From NCBI GenBank assembly GCA_964489835.1, contig CAZBBC010000026.1:1-39948 (forward strand): a stretch of DNA of 39,948 bases. Direction: 5' to 3'. This DNA is from CAZBBC01 sp964489835 (lineage in GTDB: Bacteria > Calditrichota > Calditrichia > JAJRVZ01). The translations under genes and the position numbers were made by a program. Below are positions 1 through 8,008 of this stretch, in pieces. Every line of letters starts with the position of its first letter. Within the stretch, counting starts at the first letter, position 1. The notes beneath the pieces were generated by a model. The model was not told where the DNA came from. It did not search any database and saw only the letters and a list, made by a program, of their open reading frames with translations.

Positions 1-40
1 GGGTATAGGGTATAGGGGTATAAGGAAATAGGGAAATCAT
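1..40. repeat. G-rich degenerate tandem (gggtata / ggggtata units)
   Basis: The window opens with repeated gggtata and ggggtata units. A similar G-rich stretch recurs at about 18834-18860 in another intergenic region, so this looks like a dispersed non-coding repeat rather than coding sequence. No function is assigned. Confidence 0.5.
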
Positions 41-45
41 TGGCT

Positions 46-114
46 GTCATCCCGCTGGGATCTTTTACCGTGTTGGTATGAGACTATCACCTAAGAAGAT
101 CCTTTCAGGATGAT
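46..114. repeat. Imperfect inverted repeat upstream of the aldo/keto reductase
   Basis: gtcatcccgctgggatctt (46-64) and aagatcctttcaggatgat (96-114) are imperfect reverse complements separated by 31 bases. The pair can fold into a hairpin about 75 bases before the gene at 190. The wording resembles dispersed intergenic repeats of FCB genomes (recalled, not searched). Confidence 0.5.
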
Positions 115-189
115 AAACACAAATATTATTTCTTTGCGATAAAGTTGGTGCATAATGTGCAGATATTTTGACTGAAAAAGGAAACAAAA

Positions 190-1164
190 ATGAAAGTCTA
201 TCAAATCGCCAATACAGATTTACAGGTATCACGTATTGGTTATGGTTGTATGGGAATCGGCGGTCAGTGGGACCGAAGTCCATTCACACAAACGGAAAAA
301 TTAGCTGCCACCCGCGCTGTAATGACTGCCTATGAGCAGGGTATTAACCTTTTTGATCATGCAGATATTTACGCCCACGGAAAATCTGAGATCATTTTTT
401 CAGAGATATTGCAGCAGAATTCCGGATTGCGGAACAACATTATCATACAGTCCAAATGTGGCATACGTTTTAAAGATGATCCCATGCCGGGAAATCCCTT
501 TCGTTACGATTTTAGTTATCATCATATCATTACGTCTGTTGAAGGCATACTGAAACGTTTAGAAATAGAAAACCTGGACATATTATTGCTGCATCGGCCG
601 GATGCTTTAGTAGAACCGGAAGAAGTTGCCCGTGCTTTTAAAGAACTGCATGATGGAGGAAAAGTACGGTACTTTGGAGTGAGTAATCATACCACTGGTC
701 AGATCAGACTTTTGCAAAAATTTGTAGATCAACCATTAGTAGCCAATCAGGTTGAACTTAATTTGCTTCACCATCATCTGATTAATGATGAGATCATGTC
801 TAATATTGGAGGGAATCCTCCTCTTGCGGTAGCGGGGACATTAGATTATTGCCGGTTAAACGATTTACTGATACAGGCCTGGGCTCCTGTGGCAGGGGGA
901 AAACTGATAAATCCACCGGAAGATGCCGAAGAACGGATAAAAAGGACGGGGAGTGTCATTGCCCGGTTTGCTGAAGAGAAACAAACATCGAAAGAAGCAA
1001 TAGTACTGGCTTGGCTGCTGAAACATCCGGCCGGGATCCAGCCAATTATTGGAACAAATAATCCTGAGCGCATTATTGCCAGCTGTTTAGCTGATACCAT
1101 TGACCTTACACGTGAAGAATGGTATACCCTGTTTACTGCCGCCCGGGGAACTCCTGTGCCCTAA
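190..1164 (+). CDS. Aldo/keto reductase
   Basis: This is a 324-residue cytoplasmic NAD(P)H-dependent aldo/keto reductase of the usual family length. The complete catalytic tetrad is visible: Asp56 in FDHADIY, Tyr61, Lys89 in IQSKCG and His135 in LLLHRPD. The N-terminal GYGCMGIGG stretch, VRYFGVSN (about 159-166) and the C-terminal IIGTNNPERI cofactor region also fit. An AAGGA ribosome site at 178-182 supports the ATG at 190. The overall pattern is closest to the YdhF-like branch. The substrate is unknown. Next to a keto-deoxy-sugar-acid aldolase (1575-2390), reduction of a released aldehyde such as lactaldehyde is a reasonable guess, but it is only inference. No signal peptide is present, unlike most downstream genes. 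Confidence 0.93.
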   Translation: MKVYQIANTDLQVSRIGYGCMGIGGQWDRSPFTQTEKLAATRAVMTAYEQGINLFDHADIYAHGKSEIIFSEILQQNSGLRNNIIIQSKCGIRFKDDPMPGNPFRYDFSYHHIITSVEGILKRLEIENLDILLLHRPDALVEPEEVARAFKELHDGGKVRYFGVSNHTTGQIRLLQKFVDQPLVANQVELNLLHHHLINDEIMSNIGGNPPLAVAGTLDYCRLNDLLIQAWAPVAGGKLINPPEDAEERIKRTGSVIARFAEEKQTSKEAIVLAWLLKHPAGIQPIIGTNNPERIIASCLADTIDLTREEWYTLFTAARGTPVP

Positions 1165-1285
1165 GAATTTTAGTGTGATTAGGATTAATTTTCAAAAGTA
1201 GAAATTTTGATTCTGGAATTTATAAATATATCTGATATATTCTTAAACCACGAAGAGCACGAAGGTCTTATCGAAATTAAGAATG

Positions 1286-1495
1286 TAATATATTAATGAA
1301 ATAATATTAGTACTTATTACTATCGTTTAAATTCATAATTNNNNNNNNNNNNNNNNNNNNNNNNNNNNNNNNNNNNNNNNNNNNNNNNNNNNNNNNNNNN
1401 NNNNNNNNNNNNNNNNNNNNNNNNNNNNNNNNNNNNNNNNTAATATATTAATGAAATAATATTAGTACTTATTACTATCGTTTAAATTCATAATT
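1286..1495. repeat. 55-bp direct duplication abutting a 100-N gap
   Basis: Bases 1286-1340 and 1441-1495 are identical over 55 positions, and each copy touches the N run exactly. Overlapping contig ends of one k-mer length explain this more simply than a biological duplication. The true sequence is therefore probably one copy with no gap. Confidence 0.85.
1341..1440. other. Assembly gap, 100 N
   Basis: One hundred Ns, a conventional scaffold spacer of unknown true length, lie between two identical 55-base ends. The real gap is probably zero or negative. Confidence 0.95.
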
Positions 1496-1574
1496 GCTTT
1501 TTATCTTCGTGTCCTTCGCGTGCTTCATGGTGAAAAAATTAAGATACTCATTTACTTAATCGCAGGAGAATGTA

Positions 1575-2390
1575 ATGAATGGTAAACAGCTCTTATCAAA
1601 GCTAAATAGTGGTAAAAGGATATACGGTACAGCGATTATCTGCTCCTCCCCAATATGGCCACAGGCACTGGAAAATGCAGCCATCGATTTTGTTTTTTTA
1701 GACACGGAACACATCCCTTTGGGGAGAGAACAACTATCAAAAATGTGTCAGATTTATAATAAGTCAGGTTTACCCTCGATTGTACGTATTCCATCCCCGG
1801 ATCCTTTCGAGGCCTGTAAAGTTCTTGATGGTGGTGCGGTTGGTATTGTGGCACCCTATATTGAGACTGTAGATCAGGTACGAGAGCTGGTTGGTGCCAC
1901 AAAATTACGGCCGCTTAAGGGGATGAAGTTAAAATCGATTTTGGAAAATCAGGTTACCCCGGGGAGCCGTCTAAAAAAATATCTTGATGACCGTAATGAA
2001 AACAATATTTTATTTATAAATTTGGAAAGTGTACCGGCCTTGGAAAATCTGGATGAAATTCTTACCGTTCCCGGTTTGGATGGTCTAATCATCGGGCCTC
2101 ACGATCTGTCTTGTAGCCTGGAAGTCCCGGAGGATTATCAAAATCCGATTTTTCAGGATGCGGTAACAACAATAATTAAAAAAACCCGGGACTCAGGTCT
2201 GCCTATCGGTATCCATTTATCTGAACAACCGGAATTGCAGATCCAGTGGGCCAAAACCGGGGTCAATATCATTTTACACAGTTCGGATATTTCACTTTTT
2301 GGCCGTACATTAAGAAATGATATCATGAAAATCCGTAAAGCGCTTGATCAGGAAATTGGAGAGACCGAGGATAAAAAAATTATTATCTGA
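1575..2390 (+). CDS. HpcH/HpaI-family aldolase (2-keto-3-deoxy acid aldolase)
   Basis: This 271-residue cytoplasmic class II aldolase belongs to the HpcH/HpaI family, which splits 2-keto-3-deoxy acids into pyruvate and an aldehyde. The characteristic residues all fall in place: His46 in DTEHIPL, Arg71 in IVRIP, Glu151 in INLESVP and Asp177 in GPHDLS. Glu151 and Asp177 are the expected metal ligands. The GAVGIVAPYIETVDQV core (about 87-102) is typical. An AGGAG site lies at a good distance before the ATG. Family members act on 2-keto-3-deoxyrhamnonate, 2-keto-3-deoxyglucarate or homoprotocatechuate products, and the sequence alone does not separate these. Among polysaccharide-degrading genes a sugar-acid substrate is likeliest. 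Confidence 0.92.
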   Translation: MNGKQLLSKLNSGKRIYGTAIICSSPIWPQALENAAIDFVFLDTEHIPLGREQLSKMCQIYNKSGLPSIVRIPSPDPFEACKVLDGGAVGIVAPYIETVDQVRELVGATKLRPLKGMKLKSILENQVTPGSRLKKYLDDRNENNILFINLESVPALENLDEILTVPGLDGLIIGPHDLSCSLEVPEDYQNPIFQDAVTTIIKKTRDSGLPIGIHLSEQPELQIQWAKTGVNIILHSSDISLFGRTLRNDIMKIRKALDQEIGETEDKKIII

Positions 2391-2768
2391 TTTTTAGGGT
2401 TCCCATATCACTTTTTTCGTATAGCGTTAATGGATGAAATCTCCGTCTCCCCCTTGGAAGGGGCTGTTGCAGAACTGATTTATGGCACAATTTATCAGAA
2501 TTGTATGATCTGTCTCCCCCCACCAGTGGGCGGATCTTCGACCTTGATAAAGGGGGACTAAGGGGGATATATACTCTTCTATGTTATTTATTTACAACCC
2601 CCTAACCCCCTTTTCTAAGGGGGAATAGATTTTGCTTAATCGATAGCACAAATGAACTTTTGCTCAAAAATAACCTAAACTGCAACAACCCCTAGTAAGG
2701 AGAAACACGTCATGCAACTTCTGTAACCAGGGCAAATGTCAAAAAGTCTTAAGCATTTGGGAAAGAAA
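2391..2768. repeat. Intergenic region with C/G-tract inverted repeats, MITE-like
   Basis: No convincing gene is present. aggggctgttgcag (2459-2472) and ctgcaacaacccct (2680-2693) are reverse complements with one mismatch. They bracket about 235 bases that also contain several aaggggga / tcccccttt tracts (2547-2575 and 2597-2624) able to pair with one another. No transposase and no clear target-site duplication were found, so a MITE or other dispersed non-coding element is only suggested. An AAGGAG at 2697-2702 stands 9 bases before a five-codon frame, MQLL-stop (2712-2726). Confidence 0.5.
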
Positions 2769-5392
2769 ATGATTAACAAAAAATCAGCATTTTTAACGAC
2801 TGTATTACTTTTTATAATTATACTAATCGGTTTTGGACAAAGCGTATTCGGACAGAAACCACAGGACTGGCAAATTGTGATCAGCCCCTCTCTTCAGCAG
2901 GAGGAATCTGTGCGTCTTGCTCTCGATGATCTGATAACCACGGGCGCAGAATTTGGGATTTCCTTTAATATTATAAATGATAACGAAGATATCTCCGGAT
3001 CTGTGATCATTCTTGGAGATGCCAGTCGGAACAAGAAAACAAAAAAACTGATTGATGAAAAAGCTGTTCAATTATCGATGCTCGATGATGATCAGGGCTA
3101 TGAGATCATAACCCTTTCTGTAAAAGGTGCTAAAATATTGATTGTAGCCGGTGGGTCTGTTATCGGAGATGTATATGGCCTTTACTGGATCTGGGATAGA
3201 ATACGTGTCTATAAAACCTTGCCGGATATAAATGTGAAGAGAATTCCCGCTTTAAAGATACGGCTTAGTTTGGCCTGGGGTCGTGGTGCTTATGGCGGAG
3301 GTTCAAAGGAAGCAATGAGACAGGCGCTTCGGCAGAGTGTCAACTGGGTATCTGGAGCGGCGATTCTCGATCTCGTACCCTGGAATTCAGATCCGGAAAA
3401 ATCATTAAATGAAAAAAAGAGGGAAGAAACCCGCCAGCTCATTGACTATGCCCATTCGCTTCATATGAAATACTTTTGTTTTGCCAATGAATTTACCTAT
3501 CATCCAACGATTTTGAAAGAAATGAATGCGGAATTATCGCCCTGTGATTCCAATTTCTGGAAAGCGTTACAAGAGAAATATCGAAGACTTTTTAAGGCCT
3601 TACCCGAGTTAGACGGGATTGAATTATGCACCGATGACATTTCCGGATTCTGGGATGAATACCGCGGTTTTGACCTGATGCATCAGGGTAAAGACTGTGA
3701 GTGGCCGTTGGATAAAAGATATCGTACCTTTGTGAAAAAAATCTGGGATGTAGTTGTAGATGAATTTGATNNNNNNNNNNACTTGTGATTGGAATAGATT
3801 TAGATTTCCATCCTGATGTAAACAAGATTGTTGGAGATCTTGGCAATGTTGTGCTTATAGATGGTGATACATGTGATGAGAACACATTGGATGTGGTTGT
3901 AGATGAATTTGATAAAACCTATTTTCACTTCACCTGGGGACTGGTTTTGCATGAACAGCATTACTCGGCCGAAGTATTCAGGAAAATTTTTAACGATGAT
4001 GTCCCCGTAAAAAATCTATATCTCATTCCGAAAATAACCGCAGCCGATCGTTGGTGGCATCAAATATATAATCCTACCTTTAACCAATCCCAACATCATA
4101 CGCTGGTCGCCTTCGAAACAATGAATTATTATGAAGGGAGTAGATCGAATATTTTTCCAACGTTTTCCGGACAGTATTTCCAGGCCGGCTTGCAAACATT
4201 CTTAAACCCTAAAGAGAATAATATAAAGGGAGCCGGATATCTGGTTGCCTCGCCCCGCAAAGGGTGGGACACATATGGTGCTTATTCTTATGTTCTGTAC
4301 CGTTTGTCATGGGATCCGAATGAAAGTATCCAGCAGATTGCAGAGGATTTTTGCGCAATTTATTTTGGAAATGAAGCGGCAAAAAATATGGCAGAGATTT
4401 ATTTGATGACACCTGTAGCCTATAAATACGGGTTGCACATCGAACCTGTTTCCTATGGAAAATTCAATAGTTTTATTCATATGCGTGTAAATGTATTTCC
4501 GGTGATGGGTTACCCGCGCATTGATGGCGGCAGGGAACATATCGAGTTTCTGCAGGCAATTTATCTGCGCTGCAAACCCTGGGAAAATGAAACACTGGAT
4601 GATCTGGATCACGGTCTGGAAACCGCCAGAGTCATGGTCGAGAAATATAAGGACATAAAATCAATGATTGCCGATCCGGATCTGGCGCAGGAATTAGAAA
4701 ACAGAATTGATATGACACGATGGCTTATTGAGACAAATAATCGATATGTTAAAACAACTTTTGCTTATTTTGCTTATCGTGAAAATCCTATGGAAAATTC
4801 AAAAAGGAAATTGGTGTCTGCATATGCACAATTATTAGAAGTACGGGAAAATTTTATACGTTCACCGGGGTTTGGTTATAAGCTTTTTGGCATTGATCAG
4901 TTGTTAAAAAATGTGAAACGAGCACTCGTCGATTTAAATAAAGAAAAGCAATCACTCGAATTAGCACCGACCCGCAAGGAATTGGAACGTACGATCACAC
5001 TTCAGCAGAATCTCTATAAGGAAATCCTTAATAAGCATCAAAAGGATGCCGTAAAATTTCTTCATGTTAAAATCAAGATTGACGGCAGAGATATACTTTT
5101 GATTAAAGAGGATAATTATCAAGTGGAACATCTTCGCTGGGACTCCGCACATATTCAGAAATTGCAGTTTTTTGAAAAATTACCGACAAAAGCGGTGACT
5201 GTAATTCCACTAGATATTGAATCCCGTCCGATGCATCCTTTTATATTGGAACAACCGTCAAAGGATAATGATTATACGGTACAAGTGTATCTTTATGATC
5301 AACCGGGTGGTGATGGGATCATGGAATTTGACTTGTATTATATTCCCTGGAGTCCTGAGGAAGTCGGGTTAAATATCCCCTGGAAAAAATGA
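2769..5392 (+). CDS. GH67-like (alpha-glucuronidase-type) secreted glycoside hydrolase, interrupted by an assembly gap
   Basis: Two frames, before and after the 10-N gap at 3771-3780, belong to one gene. Removing bases 3771-3913 joins DVVVDEFD to KTYFHFTW in frame and gives a protein of about 826 residues. The ATG at 2769 gives a clean signal peptide (MINKKSAFLTTVLLF...VFGQ); an upstream in-frame ATG at 2736 is possible. Residues about 30-165 resemble the GH67 N-terminal alpha/beta domain (YEIITL ... GDVYGLYWIWDRI). A TIM-barrel region follows, with ANEF (Glu241) and LDGIELCTDD (Glu285, Asp289-290) as candidate catalytic acids. The helical C-terminal part carries YRLSWDPNESIQQIAEDF, reminiscent of GH67. 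The exact family (GH67, GH115 or unassigned) cannot be settled by eye. An uronic-acid-containing glycan is the likely substrate. Confidence 0.75.
3771..3913. other. 10-N gap plus misplaced 133-bp segment inside the GH67-like gene
   Basis: After ten Ns, bases 3781-3888 read VIGIDLDFHPDVNK ... VLIDGDTCDENTL, which resembles part of a Rossmann SAM-binding fold rather than a glycosidase. The segment ends in ggatgtggttgtagatgaatttgat (3889-3913, quoted only to identify it), a near copy, one mismatch in 25, of the last bases before the gap (3746-3770). The hydrolase resumes directly after the second copy. A wrong join through a short shared sequence explains this best. Confidence 0.7.
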
Positions 5393-5442
5393 AATCACTG
5401 GACATAGATTTTTAACCCACCCCGTCCCGCTAGAGCGGTCCA

Positions 5443-5477
5443 CCCCTCCCTGTCCGGCAAAGCCGGACAGGGAGGGG
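5443..5477. repeat. Perfect 16-bp stem hairpin (possible terminator or dispersed repeat)
   Basis: cccctccctgtccggc (5443-5458) and gccggacagggagggg (5462-5477) are exact reverse complements around a three-base AAA loop. The hairpin lies 50 bases after the hydrolase stop. No T-run follows, so it is not a standard intrinsic terminator. The GC-rich, palindromic, self-contained form suggests a dispersed repeat that could also stop or slow transcription. Confidence 0.7.
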
Positions 5478-5625
5478 CCGGGGGAGGGTCAGGTATTAGT
5501 CGATGCTTACAGCTTTGGCTGTGATACGAATAAATCAGACCAATAAGTTCGAAGTCACTTAATAAAGAATCGTTTGATTTACTTTAAAAAGAGATTTATG
5601 AATAAGATTTAATAAGGAGGGAAAA

Positions 5626-7665
5626 ATGAGTATCGAAATAATTAATTCTGAAAGTAAAAAAGAAGTATTAAGAACTGGCATGATTTTGCTAATGGCAATT
5701 TTACTAATGAATGCCGGATGTAGTCTTTTTCAGCGACCGGCGACCGGAATCGATCTGCCGGGTATATTTACCCATCATATGGTTTTACAGCAGAAGGCAA
5801 ATGTGCCCGTTTGGGGTGTTGCTGATCCCGGAGGACAGATTTTTATCAAAATTGCGGGTCAGCAAAAAACGGTAATCGTCGATGAAAACGGACAATGGCA
5901 AACAGCACTTGACCCACTTTCTGCCGGTGGTCCGCATGAGCTGGTTATTATTGGTAAAGATACCATTACCTTTAAAAACGTGATGGTTGGTGAAGTTTGG
6001 CTTTGTTCGGGACAATCAAATATGGAAATGTCCATTGACGGTTACAGCAAAGTGTTGAATTCCGAACAGGAAATCTCCGGAGCCAGCTATCCGGATATTC
6101 GCCTGTTTAAAGTCGAACATACGATGAGTAATACACCGATTTCTACTATTAATAGCGCGGGTTGGAAGCAATGTTCACCAAAGAATATCTCTGGCTTTTC
6201 TGCAGTTGCCTATTTTTTTGGCCGGATGCTCTATCAAAAACTTAACATCCCTGTTGGTCTGATTCAATCTTCCTGGGGGGGAACGGTCGTCGAGGCCTGG
6301 ACCAGTGCAGGATCCCTGAAGGAAAATCCTGATTTTGCTCAGATTATAAAAGGTTTAGAAAGTAATGAATCCACAAAAGAATCCTATTGGAATGCATACA
6401 AAAAGAAGCTGCGCGACTGGGATATGAAGATTCAAGATAAGATTGACAGTGTGGGGGGATTTGATCACGGCTGGGAAAAAACAGAATTTGATGTTGCAAA
6501 ATGGAAGGAAATGAAGCTCCCCACCGTTTGGGAAAATGCAGGATTGGATGTAGATGGTATCGTTTGGTTTCGAAAAGAGATTGACATTCCTCAATCATGG
6601 CAGGGCAAGGATGTGACACTTTCTTTAGGACCGATCAACGATTTTGATGTTACCTGGTTTAATGGGGAAAAGATAGGCAGTGAAGCCAACGTTTTAATAC
6701 CACGTATATATCAAATCCCGGGCTCCCTGGTAAAAGCAGGTCGTAATATCATTGCTGTTCAGGTATTGGATTTTGGCAATAAGGGGGGCATTTATGGCAA
6801 ACCAGCGCAGTTAAATCTAGTGAGTGCTACAAAAGATTCCATTTCACTCGCGGGAGCCTGGCGATATCAAACAGACTCTATAAAATTAAAATTAGGCAAA
6901 TTACCACCAGGCCCCAATGTCCCGAATGGTCCCAATCGTCCCACAGTATTATTCAACGGTATGATCTCGCCGATTATACCATTCGCTATTCGTGGTGCTA
7001 TTTGGTATCAGGGAGAATCAAATGCCAGCAGGGCCTACCAGTACCGGACACTTTTTAAAACGCATATTAATGATTGGCGAAAACTTTGGGATCGGGGAGA
7101 TTTTCCGTTTCTTTTTGTTCAGTTGGCAAATTTTATGGCAATAAAGCCGGAGCCGGAGGATGATGCCTGGGCAGAGTTACGCGAGGCACAACTGATGACG
7201 CTCTCATTACCCAACACCGGTATGGCGGTGACCATTGATATTGGGGAAGCCAAAGATATTCATCCTAAGAACAAACAGGAAGTAGGCAAACGGTTAGCGC
7301 TGAATGCTTTGAATCTGGTTTATGGAAAAGATATTGTCTACTCTGGTCCTATCTATAAATCGATGACGATAGAAAAAAATAAAATTCGCCTTTCGTTTGA
7401 CCATGTGAATGGTGGTCTGGAAACACCAAGCCATGAAAAACTAAAGGGCTTTGCCATTGCCGGCAATGATAAGAACTTCCATTGGGCAGAAGCTGAAATT
7501 GAAGGGGAAAATGTTGTGGTTTGGAACCAAAAAATTGTCAATCCGGTTGCTGTCCGTTATGCCTGGGCAGCGAATCCGGTATGCAATTTGTACAATAAAT
7601 CAGGTTTACCGGCTTCGCCTTTTCGAACCGACGCCTGGAAGGGTATTACAGAGGGAGCAAAATAA
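5626..7665 (+). CDS. Sialate O-acetylesterase-family lipoprotein
   Basis: This is a 679-residue SASA-type carbohydrate acetylesterase anchored as a lipoprotein. A strong AAGGAGG site precedes the ATG. The leader MILLMAILLMNAGC puts the lipid-carrying cysteine at residue 32. The N-terminal FTHHMVLQQKANVPVWG block is typical, followed by WLCSGQSNMEM with the nucleophile Ser131. A beta-galactosidase-like jelly-roll insert (about 285-415, VWFRKEIDIP ... DVTWFNGEKIGS) splits the esterase core, as in many bacterial members. The core resumes with GAIWYQGESNAS, and the catalytic Asp-x-His is in KDIHPKNKQEVGKRLA. Family members remove O-acetyl groups from sialic acid or other glycans. Beside sulfatases and hydrolases it probably deacetylates a complex polysaccharide at the cell envelope. 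Confidence 0.93.
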   Translation: MSIEIINSESKKEVLRTGMILLMAILLMNAGCSLFQRPATGIDLPGIFTHHMVLQQKANVPVWGVADPGGQIFIKIAGQQKTVIVDENGQWQTALDPLSAGGPHELVIIGKDTITFKNVMVGEVWLCSGQSNMEMSIDGYSKVLNSEQEISGASYPDIRLFKVEHTMSNTPISTINSAGWKQCSPKNISGFSAVAYFFGRMLYQKLNIPVGLIQSSWGGTVVEAWTSAGSLKENPDFAQIIKGLESNESTKESYWNAYKKKLRDWDMKIQDKIDSVGGFDHGWEKTEFDVAKWKEMKLPTVWENAGLDVDGIVWFRKEIDIPQSWQGKDVTLSLGPINDFDVTWFNGEKIGSEANVLIPRIYQIPGSLVKAGRNIIAVQVLDFGNKGGIYGKPAQLNLVSATKDSISLAGAWRYQTDSIKLKLGKLPPGPNVPNGPNRPTVLFNGMISPIIPFAIRGAIWYQGESNASRAYQYRTLFKTHINDWRKLWDRGDFPFLFVQLANFMAIKPEPEDDAWAELREAQLMTLSLPNTGMAVTIDIGEAKDIHPKNKQEVGKRLALNALNLVYGKDIVYSGPIYKSMTIEKNKIRLSFDHVNGGLETPSHEKLKGFAIAGNDKNFHWAEAEIEGENVVVWNQKIVNPVAVRYAWAANPVCNLYNKSGLPASPFRTDAWKGITEGAK

Positions 7666-7760
7666 ATAGCAATTTTTGATCACCAAGTATATAAATCTTA
7701 GATCTATCTCATAGCGACGATTAAATCTCCCCATAAAAAAGGGGATTAAGGGGATGTAAG

Positions 7761-7964
7761 ATGAATAAAATATTGGGATTTACCCTATTTCTATTCATGC
7801 TTTTGAGTTCAGGTTGTAGTAATATAGATACGGTAATATTTCCATCGGAAATTGTTGATTTTATTCCTTATAAAAATAATCCGGTTTTCCGGGGTACGGG
7901 CACTGACACTTGGGATAAGGAAATTCGTGAACGCGGATGTATGCGTGTATTTTCCCAAAAATGA
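7761..7964 (+). pseudogene. Truncated lipoprotein glycosidase, N-terminal fragment only
   Basis: This 67-codon frame has a good lipoprotein leader (MNKILGFTLFLFMLLSSGC, cysteine 19) and an AGGGGA site. After the leader it reads FIPYKNNPVFRGTGTDTWDKEIRERG, which resembles the start of five-bladed-propeller glycosidases of the GH43-like type. It then stops abruptly after CMRVFSQK. The body of such an enzyme (usually over 300 residues) is missing, and the next gene begins at once. I read it as the stub of a deleted gene. A short genuine lipoprotein is possible but less likely. Confidence 0.55.
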
Positions 7965-8008
7965 AAAATAAAAAATCCCGAAAGGTAATTCCCTTTAAAA
8001 AAAACATC

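Larger units (their letters stand above)
1245..1532. repeat. Inverted accacgaag-type dispersed repeat pair
   Basis: aaccacgaagagcacgaagg (1246-1265) is echoed in approximate reverse complement by the ccttcgcgtgcttcatggt stretch near 1513-1531. A related accacgga / tccgtgg pair occurs at 25520-25667. This looks like a dispersed intergenic element of unknown function. Confidence 0.45.
1165..1574. other. Intergenic region with an assembly gap and repeats
   Basis: No gene is seen here. The 410 bases hold a 100-N gap (1341-1440). A 55-base sequence lies immediately on both sides of it (1286-1340 and 1441-1495). A loosely inverted pair of accacgaag-type repeats occurs at 1245-1265 and 1505-1532. 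AGGAG at about 1563-1567 serves the next gene. Confidence 0.85.

Noticed and set aside
65..283. 72-residue minus-strand frame at the window start
   Set aside because: It spans the inverted repeat and the start of the aldo/keto reductase and has no domain features.
2391..2735. Insertion sequence remnant
   Set aside because: Inverted ends are present, but there is no transposase fragment and no clear target duplication, so it is listed only as a MITE-like repeat.
3785..3913. Separate gene starting with GTG at 3785 after the gap
   Set aside because: Its first 43 residues do not fit the hydrolase that follows. They end in a near-repeat of the pre-gap sequence, and the frame after 3914 continues the upstream gene.
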